Below, piece after piece: positions 1 to 10,791 of a stretch of DNA of 19,081 nucleotides. Made by a program: the position numbers and the translations under genes. Under the pieces are notes generated by a model. It did not search any database. It was not told the origin of the DNA and was given only the letters and a program-made list of their open reading frames with translations. Position 1 is the stretch's first letter. The number at the start of each line of letters is the position of its first letter. The DNA is from JBBRMQ01 sp038230775 (lineage in GTDB: Bacteria > Acidobacteriota > Thermoanaerobaculia > Gp7-AA8): assembly GCA_038230775.1 (NCBI GenBank), contig JBBRMQ010000061.1:1-19081 (forward strand), read 5' to 3'.

Positions 1-1654
1 CGACTTCCTGATCACCGACGCTCGGCTTCTCCTGCGGATGCGCGAGGTAGTAGCCCTGCAGCAGATCGATGCCCAGCTCGCGACAGCAGTCGTACTCCTC
101 GTCCGTCTCGATCCCCTCGGCCAGCGTCTTCGAGCCGATCTTGTTCGCCAGGTCGACGAGCATTCGCACGAGGTCCTGCTTGATCGGCTCGCGCGCCAGC
201 GACGAGACGAGGCCCTTGGTGATCTTGAGGTAGTCCGGCGCCAGCGACGCGATCGCCTCCAGCGATGCGTAGCCCGAGCCGGCATCATCGATCGCCACCT
301 CGATGCCCTTGGCGCGAAACTCGTCGAGCAGCTTGCGGAACACGGCGTAGTCCTCGATGGCCGCGCGCTCGGTGAGCTCGAAGACGAAGTGCCCGCGATT
401 CTCGGCGAAGAAGGTGACCATCTCGTGGATGCGGAACTCCGACTCCACAAACATCTCCGCCTCCAGGTTGAGCAGGTACTTGCGGTTTTCCAGATTGAAG
501 ACCTTCAGCTTCTTGAGCGCCGCGTCGAGCGAGATCGCCTCCAGCTCCCACGCCAGCTTCGCCTCGCGCGCGAACGCGAACAGCATGTCGGAATTTCGGA
601 ACGACGAGTGCGCCGGCCCGCGAGTCAGCACTTCGTAGCCGAACACCGTCGACTCACGCGCATGCACGATCGGTTGAAAGAGCGTCGTCACGCGCTTGCG
701 GCGGATGATGTCGCGCATCTCGCGTGTCAGCTGCTTCTTGCGCTGCTGCTCGGCGTCGCGCACCGCGTCGGCCGCGGTCTGCATGCCCTGATACACCTGA
801 CGCTCCAGGCGGATCTGCGGCCGGTAATCGACGCGCGCCGCACCGACGAAGAACCCGATCTGCCCCTGCTGCATCGCCGGAAATCGCTCGCGCATCACGA
901 CGATCAGCTTCTCGCGCAGCTCGTTCGCCATCAAGTCGAACACGCCTTCCTGCCGCGTGTCGCTGCCGCGCGTCTCGAAGAAGATGTAGAAGCTCGAACC
1001 GCTTGGAAGGCTCGCCGCCACGATCGGCTTCGGGAATCGCGCGCGCGCCTCGATGCTGATCATCTCCCCCGCGCGGCGGATGAACTCATCAAAGAACGCC
1101 CATCCGTACTCCGCCTCGATGGACTCGAACTGCTCGATGTCGATGAAGACGATCCCGAGCTCCGACTGCTCGATGAACTGTTCCTTCAGGCGCTCGAGCA
1201 CCATCGGAACGGTTGGCAACCCCGTGGCACGATCGACGAGAAGCGCGCTGCCCGGCGGCGTGTCCGGTTCCGCGCTGCGCGGACGCTCGAGCAACGCGCG
1301 GATGCGCTTCGTGACCTGCTCGCGATCGAACGGCTTCACGAGATAGTCGTCCGCGCCGAGCTGCAGCCCCGTCAAGCGATCCTTCACGTCGCCGCGCCCG
1401 GTGACCAGCACCACGGCGATCTTCGACGTCCGCTGCACCGCCTTCAGCGCCTGGCAGACTTCCCAGCCGCTGCGCTTGGGCATGATCACGTCGAGCAGAA
1501 CGACGTCGGGGAGCCGCTGCTGCGCGATCGCCAGGGCCTCCTCGCCATCCTTCGCCGCGACGATCTCCACGTCGAGCGGACGCAGAAACGCTCTCAGCAG
1601 TTCGACGACATCTTCTTCGTCGTCAGCGATTAGAAGCAGCGGACGTTCGGACAC
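1..1654 (-). CDS. Response regulator with degenerate GGDEF and intact EAL domain (c-di-GMP phosphodiesterase), 3' end cut by window edge
   Basis: The reading frame is open from a GTG at 1654 to the left edge, giving 551 codons; the C-terminus is missing. Residues 1-125 form a receiver with acidic pocket D11/D12, phosphoacceptor D55 (VVLLDVIMP), T85 and K107. Residues ~140-300 look like a GGDEF domain (start GLPTVP), but SGSSF (218-222) stands where GG(D/E)EF belongs, so cyclase activity is unlikely. Residues ~320-545 are an EAL domain that keeps the catalytic set: E341 (as EVL), N396, E426/E429, D456-D457, K477, E513 and Q533 (QGYYLA). Their spacing matches active enzymes such as RocR. Inferred role: cytoplasmic hydrolysis of c-di-GMP under receiver control. 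An in-frame TGA lies six codons upstream, so GTG is the best start, though ATA at 1666 is formally possible. No clear Shine-Dalgarno site is visible. It is the third gene of the signalling operon, separated from the kinase gene by 98 nt that hold a palindromic repeat. Confidence 0.9.
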   Translation of the reverse strand, partial: MSERPLLLIADDEEDVVELLRAFLRPLDVEIVAAKDGEEALAIAQQRLPDVVLLDVIMPKRSGWEVCQALKAVQRTSKIAVVLVTGRGDVKDRLTGLQLGADDYLVKPFDREQVTKRIRALLERPRSAEPDTPPGSALLVDRATGLPTVPMVLERLKEQFIEQSELGIVFIDIEQFESIEAEYGWAFFDEFIRRAGEMISIEARARFPKPIVAASLPSGSSFYIFFETRGSDTRQEGVFDLMANELREKLIVVMRERFPAMQQGQIGFFVGAARVDYRPQIRLERQVYQGMQTAADAVRDAEQQRKKQLTREMRDIIRRKRVTTLFQPIVHARESTVFGYEVLTRGPAHSSFRNSDMLFAFAREAKLAWELEAISLDAALKKLKVFNLENRKYLLNLEAEMFVESEFRIHEMVTFFAENRGHFVFELTERAAIEDYAVFRKLLDEFRAKGIEVAIDDAGSGYASLEAIASLAPDYLKITKGLVSSLAREPIKQDLVRMLVDLANKIGSKTLAEGIETDEEYDCCRELGIDLLQGYYLAHPQEKPSVGDQEV

Positions 1655-1685
1655 GATCGAGAGTATTGCTCAAAGTAAGCCATCG

Positions 1686-1737
1686 GTGTGGGGCCAGCCC
1701 TCTGGCTGGCCGGCCAGCCGGATGGCTGGCCCCACAC
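1686..1737. repeat. 52-nt double-hairpin palindrome, copy 1
   Basis: The outer ends are GTGTGGGG and CCCCACAC, and the axis is GGCC|GGCC. Each half is itself a small hairpin (GGCCAGCC, 4-nt loop, GGCTGGCC; one base off in the right half). The whole can fold as one 26-bp stem with two mismatches, or as two tandem hairpins. It lies 15 nt beyond the stop codon of the Ser/Thr kinase gene and about 30 nt upstream of the response-regulator start. No T-run follows on either strand, so it is not a classical intrinsic terminator. A role in mRNA 3'-end protection or attenuation within the operon is inference. Confidence 0.9.
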
Positions 1738-1752
1738 CTGCTGCGCCAAACT

Positions 1753-3075
1753 TCACTTCGTCGCGACTTTGGCGTCCGCGAGCGACTTCCGGATCACCTT
1801 CTCGATGTCGGAGGGCTCGAGGGGCTTGAACAGCAGGCCGGCAACGATGTCCTTGTCCGCCGTGCTGAGAGATTGATCCTTCACGCCGGTGATGACGAAG
1901 ATCCGCGGCATCTTCGCCGACTTCGCGCGCCGGATGTAATCGATGACGCCCCATCCATCGACGCGCGGCATCAGCAGATCGAGAAACAGGAACGTGTACT
2001 CCTTCGACTTCAGCGCCTTCACCGCATCGGCGCCGTTCCCCACCTCGTCGAACGCCACGCGGTTCTGCGTGAGCACGGTGCCCAGGAGGTAGCGTGCGAC
2101 GGGGTCGTCGTCGGCAACGAGCGCACGCTGGCCGGGGAGGTAGTCGACCCTTTGCGGCGGCGGCATCACCGGCGCCGGCACCGCGGCCGTCACCGCATTC
2201 AGCACCTCGGTCGGCGCGTGAACCTTCGCCGGCTCGGGTCGAAAGGATCCGTCGAAGTTGACCTTCGTCAGCGCTTCGACCATTTCACCCGCGCTCTGGA
2301 AACGCGCGTCCTGTTTCTTCTGCAGCGCGCGACGGGCAACGTCGGAGAGCGATCGAGGAACCGCCGGACTGATCGCAGCCAGGTCCAGCGGCTCGTTCAT
2401 GATGATGTTCATCATGGTCTCGGTCACCGTCTCGCCGTCGAATGGCCGCCGGCCGGAGATCATCTCGTACAGCACGACGCCGAGCGAGAAGATGTCGCTG
2501 CGCGAGTCGACCGCTTTTCCCAGAGCCTGTTCGGGCGACATGTAATACGGAGTGCCGACGATCATGCCGCCCTGAGTGAGCGTCTTCGAGTCCATCGCCG
2601 TCGGATTGGTCTGCTTGGCGATCCCGAAGTCGAGCACCTTGACCACGCGCTTCGCCACGATGATGTTGTCGGGCTTCACATCGCGGTGCACGATCCCCTT
2701 CTCATGCGCCTCGGCCAGCGCTTCCGCGACCTGGGAAATGATCCGCACCGCCTCGCGCGGCGGAACCGGCCCGCGTGACAGAACGGTGGCCAGCGATTCG
2801 CCCTCGACGAGCTCCATCGCGATGAAGAGCGTTTCGCCCTCCTGCTCGATCGAGTAGATCGTCGCGATGTTGGGGTGATTCATCTGCGCCACGGTGCGCG
2901 CCTCGCGCATGAACCGTGCCTTCCACTCGGGGTCGCTGGCGATACGCTCGGACAGAATCTTGATCGCCACCGGCCGCATCAGCCGCGTGTCCTCGGCGCG
3001 CCACACTTCCCCCATCCCGCCAGCGCCCAACTTGCTGGTGAGTTTGTAGTTGCCCAGGACAGTTTCTTCAGGCAT
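1753..3075 (-). CDS. Soluble Ser/Thr protein kinase with C-terminal receiver domain
   Basis: The 440-aa protein starts with a Hanks-type kinase domain (about 8-275): glycine loop GAGGMGEV (17-24), ATP-anchoring K39, alphaC E58, catalytic HRDVKPDN (130-137, D132), DFG 149-151 and SPE 180-182. All catalytic residues are present, so an active kinase is expected. A proline/alanine-rich linker (~280-316) leads to a receiver domain (317-436) with acidic pocket DDD, phosphoacceptor D366 (FLDLLMP), T396 and K417. No transmembrane segment or PASTA/sensor repeats occur, so the protein should be cytosolic. The usual bacterial PknB-type kinase senses through an extracellular domain; here the receiver probably replaces it as the input, or is itself a target. 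The gene starts 51 nt after the hybrid histidine kinase stop codon, on the same strand. The HPt of that kinase is the obvious phosphodonor (inference). No strong ribosome-binding site is seen before the ATG. Confidence 0.93.
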   Translation of the reverse strand: MPEETVLGNYKLTSKLGAGGMGEVWRAEDTRLMRPVAIKILSERIASDPEWKARFMREARTVAQMNHPNIATIYSIEQEGETLFIAMELVEGESLATVLSRGPVPPREAVRIISQVAEALAEAHEKGIVHRDVKPDNIIVAKRVVKVLDFGIAKQTNPTAMDSKTLTQGGMIVGTPYYMSPEQALGKAVDSRSDIFSLGVVLYEMISGRRPFDGETVTETMMNIIMNEPLDLAAISPAVPRSLSDVARRALQKKQDARFQSAGEMVEALTKVNFDGSFRPEPAKVHAPTEVLNAVTAAVPAPVMPPPQRVDYLPGQRALVADDDPVARYLLGTVLTQNRVAFDEVGNGADAVKALKSKEYTFLFLDLLMPRVDGWGVIDYIRRAKSAKMPRIFVITGVKDQSLSTADKDIVAGLLFKPLEPSDIEKVIRKSLADAKVATK

Positions 3076-3126
3076 GTCGGTTAAGCGTCGCAGGATAGCA
3101 AACGCGTTGTGAAGCCGAGGACGGAA

Positions 3127-6258
<3,132 letters not shown>

Positions 6259-6324
6259 GGGTTGCTGGCATTTTACTCGCTAGATCGTGTTAACGTTGCG
6301 ACCCCTTCACGGAGTCACTCTTCA
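6259..6324. promoter_or_regulatory. Divergent intergenic region expected to hold promoters for the signalling operon and the mutase-ferredoxin pair
   Basis: These 66 nt separate two divergent gene starts, so promoters in both directions are expected. On the minus strand a TAAAAT hexamer (6275-6270) ends 11 nt before the histidine kinase ATG. If it is a -10 box, the leader would be only a few nucleotides, which fits the absence of a Shine-Dalgarno site there. On the plus strand TTGCTG (6262-6267) and a GTTAAC palindrome (6289-6294) are present, but their spacing is poor for a sigma-70 promoter. GGAG at 6311-6314 is a plausible ribosome-binding site for the mutase gene. No -35 box convinced me in either direction. 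Confidence 0.3.
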
Positions 6325-7722
6325 ATGATTAAGTTCGGAACCTCGGGGTGGCGCGGCATCATCGGTGAGGACTTCACCTTTGCGAATGTCCGCGTCGCCG
6401 TACACGGCATCGCCAGCTATCTCAACAAGTCCCAACAGAAGGGCTCGGGCGTCGTGATCGCGTACGACACGCGATTCCTCTCCGAGAAGTTCGCGTCCGA
6501 AGGCGCGCGCATCCTGGCGTTCAACGACATCCAGGCCTTCCTGTGCAACCGCGACGTGCCGACGCCGTGCGTGTCTTACGAGACGATCCGCCGCAAGGCG
6601 ATCGGCGCGATCAACTTCACAGCCTCGCACAATCCTCCCGAGTACAACGGGCTGAAGTTCTCGACGTCGAATGGCGCGCCGGCGCTCCCGGAAGTCACGA
6701 AGCAGATCGAGCGTGAGATTCACGCCCTGCAGGATCGGAACGAGAAGGTCGACGTCTACGAGCGACCGGAGCTGATCGAGACGATCGATCCGAAGGACCG
6801 CTATCTGGCGGAGCTGCGGAACAAGATCGACGTCGACGTGATCCGCAAAAGCGGCCTGCGCATCGCGATCGACTCGCTGTACGGAACGGCGCGCGACTAC
6901 CTCGACTACTTCCTTCTCGAAGCGGGAGTCGAAGTCCACGTCATTCACAACTATCGCGATCCGTATTTCGGCGGCTTCTCCCCCGAGTGCAACGAGAAAA
7001 ACCTCGGGGAGCTGCGCAAGATCATCTCGAATGACAAATACGATCTCGGCCTGGCGACCGATGGCGACGCCGATCGCTTCGGCATCGTCGACGAGCGCAA
7101 CCGGTTCGTGAACGCGAACACGATCCTCGCGCTCCTGGCGGTGTATCTGAAGCGGTATCGCAACATCCCGGGTGGGCTGGCGCGCTCGGTGGCGACGACG
7201 CATCTCATGGACGCCATCGCCAGGAAGCTGGACGTGCCGCTGTACGAGACGCCGGTCGGCTTCAAGTACATCGGCGAGCTGATTCTCGCGGACAAGATCG
7301 CGTTCGGCGGCGAAGAGAGCGCCGGCATGTCGATGTATCGCCATCTCCCCGAGAAAGACGGCATCCTCGCCTGCCTCCTCGTCGCCGAGATGGTGGCGCG
7401 AACGGGCAAGAAACTGCACGACCTCACCGAAGAGATGCACAAGGAGTTCGGAGCATATTTCTCGAAGCGCACCGACATGAAGCTCACGCCGCAACTCAAG
7501 GAATCGCTCGCCTCGAAGCTCGCCAATCCCCCCGACTCGGTTGAAGGATTGAAAGTGCGCGAGGTGAACACCACCGACGGCGTAAAGCTGATCTTCGACG
7601 ACCAGACCTGGCTTCTGTTCCGCCTTTCGGGAACCGAACCGGTCGCGCGCCTGTATGCCGAGGCGTGCTCACCGAAGGATTTGAAAAAGCTTCTCGACGC
7701 CGGGAAGAAGTTCGTTGCCTGA
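6325..7722 (+). CDS. Phosphoglucomutase/phosphomannomutase family enzyme
   Basis: The 465-aa alpha-D-phosphohexomutase interconverts hexose 1- and 6-phosphates in the cytosol through a phosphoserine. Family motifs appear in order: N-terminal FGTSGWRG; active-site S101 in TASHNP (99-104); Mg-binding DGDAD (246-250); sugar-binding GEESAG (329-334); and phosphate-binding RLSGTEP (433-439). GEES-type sugar loops are typical of glucose-specific mutases, while GEMSG and GEQSG are typical of mannose and glucosamine enzymes. Glucose 1-phosphate is therefore the favoured substrate (inference). The frame is open upstream to 6085, inside the opposite-strand kinase. The ATG at 6325 is chosen because the protein then begins with the family's FGTSGWRG segment, and GGAG lies 10 nt upstream. 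It is followed after 3 nt by the ferredoxin gene. Confidence 0.93.
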   Translation: MIKFGTSGWRGIIGEDFTFANVRVAVHGIASYLNKSQQKGSGVVIAYDTRFLSEKFASEGARILAFNDIQAFLCNRDVPTPCVSYETIRRKAIGAINFTASHNPPEYNGLKFSTSNGAPALPEVTKQIEREIHALQDRNEKVDVYERPELIETIDPKDRYLAELRNKIDVDVIRKSGLRIAIDSLYGTARDYLDYFLLEAGVEVHVIHNYRDPYFGGFSPECNEKNLGELRKIISNDKYDLGLATDGDADRFGIVDERNRFVNANTILALLAVYLKRYRNIPGGLARSVATTHLMDAIARKLDVPLYETPVGFKYIGELILADKIAFGGEESAGMSMYRHLPEKDGILACLLVAEMVARTGKKLHDLTEEMHKEFGAYFSKRTDMKLTPQLKESLASKLANPPDSVEGLKVREVNTTDGVKLIFDDQTWLLFRLSGTEPVARLYAEACSPKDLKKLLDAGKKFVA

Positions 7723-7725
7723 CAA

Positions 7726-8004
7726 ATGAAGTATCCGCGCGAGAAGCTGTTCCTCGTCTGCACCGGCGAGCGCTGCAACAACCCCGATCGGGGGAAGGAG
7801 CGCGGCGAAGAGATCCGCGCCGAGCTGAAGGACCTGAACAAGAAACTCGGCCGCAAGGCGATCGCGCGCATCTGCGCGGTCTCGTGCCTCGACCTCTGCG
7901 ACTACGGCCCGAACATGATCGTGGAACCGGACGACGAAGTGTTCAGCGGCCTGACGCGCGATGCAGCGATCGCGATCTATCGCCGCAAGATGGGCGACGC
8001 GTAA
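7726..8004 (+). CDS. Thioredoxin-like [2Fe-2S] ferredoxin
   Basis: The 92-aa cytosolic protein resembles the thioredoxin-fold ferredoxins (NuoE C-terminal, Aquifex Fd4 and Shethna type). It begins with a beta strand ending in C12, then C17, then a long charged helix (~24-44), and then C50, C54 and C58 before the family's GP turn (CLDLCDYGPNMIV). In this family four cysteines bind one [2Fe-2S] cluster, expected here to be two of the N-terminal group plus C54 and C58. C50 is an extra cysteine next to the cluster site. The ATG lies 3 nt after the mutase stop codon with no good Shine-Dalgarno site, so translational coupling is likely. The electron partner is unknown, and nothing nearby explains a link to sugar-phosphate metabolism. 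Confidence 0.88.
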   Translation: MKYPREKLFLVCTGERCNNPDRGKERGEEIRAELKDLNKKLGRKAIARICAVSCLDLCDYGPNMIVEPDDEVFSGLTRDAAIAIYRRKMGDA

Positions 8005-8020
8005 GCGCACGACCAGTCAA

Positions 8021-8108
8021 GTGTGGCGCCAGCCAGGTGTGGCGCCAGCCCTCTGGCTGGCGGCCAGCCGGAGGGCTGGCCCCACACTTCGCCAGCCCTT
8101 GGCTGGCG
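8021..8108. repeat. 52-nt palindrome family, copy 2 with a duplicated left arm and a trailing short hairpin
   Basis: The full copy spans 8037-8087. Its left end reads GTGTGGCGCC instead of GTGTGGGGCC, and one base is lost at the axis. The same variant left arm (GTGTGGCGCCAGCC) is also present alone at 8021-8034, so the arm was duplicated in tandem after the variant arose. Just beyond, 8090-8108 forms another hairpin of the same vocabulary (CGCCAGCC, 3-nt loop, GGCTGGCG). The cluster fills the gap between two convergent genes, where bidirectional termination would be useful, but no T-run follows. Confidence 0.85.
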
Positions 8109-8147
8109 GCGCGCTGCCATCGTAGTGGCGCTCTCGCTCACTCGCGA

Positions 8148-8174
8148 GTAACGCCGACGGGCCGCCGGCGTTAC
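8148..8174. terminator. Candidate hairpin at the convergent gene end
   Basis: A perfect 9-bp stem, GTAACGCCG (8148-8156) and CGGCGTTAC (8166-8174), encloses a 9-nt GC-rich loop. It overlaps the stop codon of the minus-strand VWA gene (8171-8173). There is no T-tract after it on either strand, so if it terminates transcription it does not do so in the standard intrinsic way. Confidence 0.35.
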
Positions 8175-10714
8175 GGGTAATACCCTCGAATCGTCTTCGC
8201 TTTCCCATCGTTCACCTGCACCGACACGGTGTGCCATTTCGAGCGTCCCTTCGCGCTTTCCGGCGGGTAGAAGCCGAGGATGTATTGCGAGCGCAGTTCC
8301 GTCTGGATGTCGTTGTAGATCCGGTGGAGATCCGACGCCTGTTCGATGTAATACACGTTGCCGCCGGTCTCGCTGCAGAACTTTCCGAGACGGTAACGCA
8401 CGTCGACGTCCGCGCCGCCGATGCCGATCCCGATCGCGTACACCGGCACTCCCGCGCGGCGCGCGTACTCCGTGGCCTGATCGAACGAGAACTTCGACGA
8501 CGTGTCCTTGCCGTCGGTGATTACGATCAGCGCTTTCTGCCCACTGGTTCCCGTGAAGTTGTAGAGCGAGTAGACGATCGCGTCGTACAGCGCCGTCGAC
8601 TCATCGGTGCGCAGATGAGCGAGGCCCGACGTCAGCTCGGCGGCGTTTGCGGACCATGCCTGCACCACATGCGGCTGCGAGTCGAACGCGACGAGAAATG
8701 CCTTGTCGCCTTTCTTCATCACACTGGTCACGAACTCCGCGCCCGCCTTCTGAGCTTCAGCCATGCGGGGCTGCATCGACGTCGAGGTATCGATGGCCAG
8801 TCCGAGCGACAGTGGCAGCCCGGCCACCTGCTCGAACTTCGCGATCGCCACCGGTTTCCCTTCATCGAGCACGGTGAACGCGGATTGCGGCAGATCGGCA
8901 ACGGGACGACCGTTTCGCGTGACCGTCGTCGGCAGCTCGACGAGGTGCACGTTCACCTCAGCCATCGACTGCGGCGTGTTGATCAGCACGACGTCTTCCG
9001 CAGTCCGTGCTTCGTCGCCAGCCAGCGTGGCAACCGCGCGCAGATACGCCAGCTTCGCTGGCAGGTCGACGGTCAACACATACGGCGGTCCGAACAGCGT
9101 CGCGATGCGAACATCGTTGAGATAGAGATCGAGCTTCTCGATCTTCTTGTTCTCGGGAACTGTCACCGCGACCTGCAGGCGCGTCGGGCCCGAGAGCTTC
9201 AGCGCCACTCGCGGCGCGACGATCCGGACGCGGAAATCGCCGCCGCCGGAGTTCACGACGAGCTCGTCTCCGGCGACGAATTCTCCCTTCTCGTTCAGCG
9301 CGACGGCGCGGATGCGGCGTACCTGGGGCACGTCGCCGAGGTCGAGGTCGAGCGCGAATGGTGGAGTGCGTTTGGTCATCACCTTCACGCCATCGAGGTA
9401 GAACTCGACCGACTTGATGTCGTCGCCCGAGGTGATGGTGTCGATGTGCTTCGACCCGGTCAGCAACTCATCGGGCAGTGGAACGATTCGCAGTCGGGTG
9501 CCGGCCGAATCGATGTCGTCGGCGACGGCGACTTCGCCTTTGGCCCGCGCGGCGATCTCCGGCACCACGATCGTCTTCTCGATCACCGCCTCGGCCTTCG
9601 AGTTCAGATCGCTCACTTTGATCCGCGACTTGTATTCGGCGGGCAGAAGAAACCGGTCGATGACCACCGCAATCGAGTCCGTTGCGACATCGCCCGGATA
9701 GTCGAAGTGATATCGATAACGCTCGAACAACTGCTCGTCCTTCAGCACTTCACCGACGACGTCCACGCTGTACGACTTCACGCCTGCGACGTCTTTCAAC
9801 ACCAGCTTCGATCGCGGGACGAGGATCGTCATCTGTGCGTCGGTGCGGCTTCCCTGACGCGATGGGAACGCGACCGAGAACTCGGCGGGCAGCACCGTGG
9901 CGGCGGGATTCACGAGAACGACTGAGTGCAGAATGCGCCGCACGTCTTCCGGATTCACCGCCGGCGGCTCGAAAGCTTTGATCCAGGTCGACTGCGTCAC
10001 CCGCCCCTGATTGATCACTCCCAGGATGTCTCCGCCATCAGGGCACTTGCATTCCAGCTCGGTCATTCTCCTGAGCGGAGTGCTGCAGGTTTGCGACGGT
10101 CCGAAAACCTGTTGCATCGCCGTCGACTCGTTGTTCGACGCCCCCGCCATCACCTCGGAGGAGATGAGATCCGAGGGCGTGTTTGTGAGCCACAGTCGAT
10201 ACTCGATGCTCGCTCGGGGGACGTAGAACACGAGACGAACGTTATGGCCGGCGCCGGGGATGACGCCGTAGGTCCAGACCTCGAGCGGCTGCACCATCCG
10301 GCAGCCCGCGAATCCGCCGTACGACTTCACTTCGAGCGGCTCTCCCTGGATCAAATAGATGCGGCCGCGGTCCGAGGCAATCGATCGATACTTTTCCTTC
10401 ACCGTCCGCAACCGTTCGTAGTAACGCTCGCGCACCTCGGTGACGCTGACGCCCTGCGCCACGGCGCGACGGTGCCAGAAGTCTTCGATGTAGAGATCGC
10501 GCTGTGCATCGCTCTCGAGTTGCAGGAAGGTGTCGAGCTCCTCGGGCTGCATCACCGGCTCGACTTCGGCGAGAAACTGTTGGTATTTCTCCGAGAGACT
10601 CTTGATGTGCTCTTTGCGCTCGCTGCGGGAAAGCTTGCGGATCGGGGCCTGCGCATGTCCTGCCGGACCTAACAGAAGCCCGAGGAGAATCGCTGCGAGG
10701 AAGCGACCTCGCAT
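8171..10714 (-). CDS. Secreted von Willebrand factor A protein with GWxTD-like N-terminal region (acidobacterial VWFA type)
   Basis: The 847-aa protein begins with a signal peptide (residues 1-21, cleavage near GHA|QA). Residues ~55-185 resemble the GWxTD domain: FWHRRAVAQG, then a helix, then SDRGRIYLIQGEPLEV and EVWTYG. The name-giving Trp is replaced (IASDRGRIY). The middle part (~415-585) contains two beta-rich Ig-like segments, each with a short 'YLDGVKV' or 'YLNDVRI' strand. Residues ~605-847 are the VWA region, with a complete metal-ion-dependent adhesion site: DTSTS 642-646, T707 and D734 (ITDG). Its end, RSQYILGFYP...GYYP, matches the acidobacterial VWFA family. VWA domains bind proteins through the metal site, and GWxTD proteins are of unknown function. 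The location is periplasmic or secreted. The ATG at 10714 directly precedes the signal peptide, and a palindromic repeat lies 21 nt upstream. Confidence 0.88.
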   Translation of the reverse strand: MRGRFLAAILLGLLLGPAGHAQAPIRKLSRSERKEHIKSLSEKYQQFLAEVEPVMQPEELDTFLQLESDAQRDLYIEDFWHRRAVAQGVSVTEVRERYYERLRTVKEKYRSIASDRGRIYLIQGEPLEVKSYGGFAGCRMVQPLEVWTYGVIPGAGHNVRLVFYVPRASIEYRLWLTNTPSDLISSEVMAGASNNESTAMQQVFGPSQTCSTPLRRMTELECKCPDGGDILGVINQGRVTQSTWIKAFEPPAVNPEDVRRILHSVVLVNPAATVLPAEFSVAFPSRQGSRTDAQMTILVPRSKLVLKDVAGVKSYSVDVVGEVLKDEQLFERYRYHFDYPGDVATDSIAVVIDRFLLPAEYKSRIKVSDLNSKAEAVIEKTIVVPEIAARAKGEVAVADDIDSAGTRLRIVPLPDELLTGSKHIDTITSGDDIKSVEFYLDGVKVMTKRTPPFALDLDLGDVPQVRRIRAVALNEKGEFVAGDELVVNSGGGDFRVRIVAPRVALKLSGPTRLQVAVTVPENKKIEKLDLYLNDVRIATLFGPPYVLTVDLPAKLAYLRAVATLAGDEARTAEDVVLINTPQSMAEVNVHLVELPTTVTRNGRPVADLPQSAFTVLDEGKPVAIAKFEQVAGLPLSLGLAIDTSTSMQPRMAEAQKAGAEFVTSVMKKGDKAFLVAFDSQPHVVQAWSANAAELTSGLAHLRTDESTALYDAIVYSLYNFTGTSGQKALIVITDGKDTSSKFSFDQATEYARRAGVPVYAIGIGIGGADVDVRYRLGKFCSETGGNVYYIEQASDLHRIYNDIQTELRSQYILGFYPPESAKGRSKWHTVSVQVNDGKAKTIRGYYP

Positions 10715-10735
10715 GGTTTTACGGCGTCAGCCGCA

Positions 10736-10787
10736 GTGTGGGGCCAGCCCTCTGGCTGGCCGGCCAGCCGGAGGGCTGGCCCCACAC
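10736..10787. repeat. 52-nt double-hairpin palindrome, copy 3 (most symmetrical)
   Basis: It has the same ends (GTGTGGGG and CCCCACAC) and GGCC|GGCC axis as copy 1. The two 26-nt arms are complementary except at one position, making this the closest to a consensus copy in the window. It starts 4 nt past the stop codon of the VOC gene and ends 21 nt before the VWA gene start, on the minus strand, so it separates two co-directional genes. Confidence 0.92.
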
Positions 10788-10791
10788 CTGA

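Noticed and set aside
38..1633. 531-codon plus-strand open frame
   Set aside because: It is the antisense shadow of the REC-GGDEF-EAL gene; the translation is Arg/Leu-rich with no recognisable domain, while the minus strand shows clear family motifs.
1686..1737. Palindromes as intrinsic terminators
   Set aside because: No T-run follows any copy on either strand, so the classical terminator definition is not met.
1666..2778. 370-codon plus-strand frame opposite the Ser/Thr kinase
   Set aside because: The opposite strand encodes a full kinase-receiver protein; this frame is a high-GC antisense artefact and part of it translates the palindromic repeat.
8231..9925. 564-codon plus-strand frame opposite the VWA gene
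   Set aside because: Composition is His/Arg/Val-rich with no motifs, and it is fully antisense to a convincing secreted protein.
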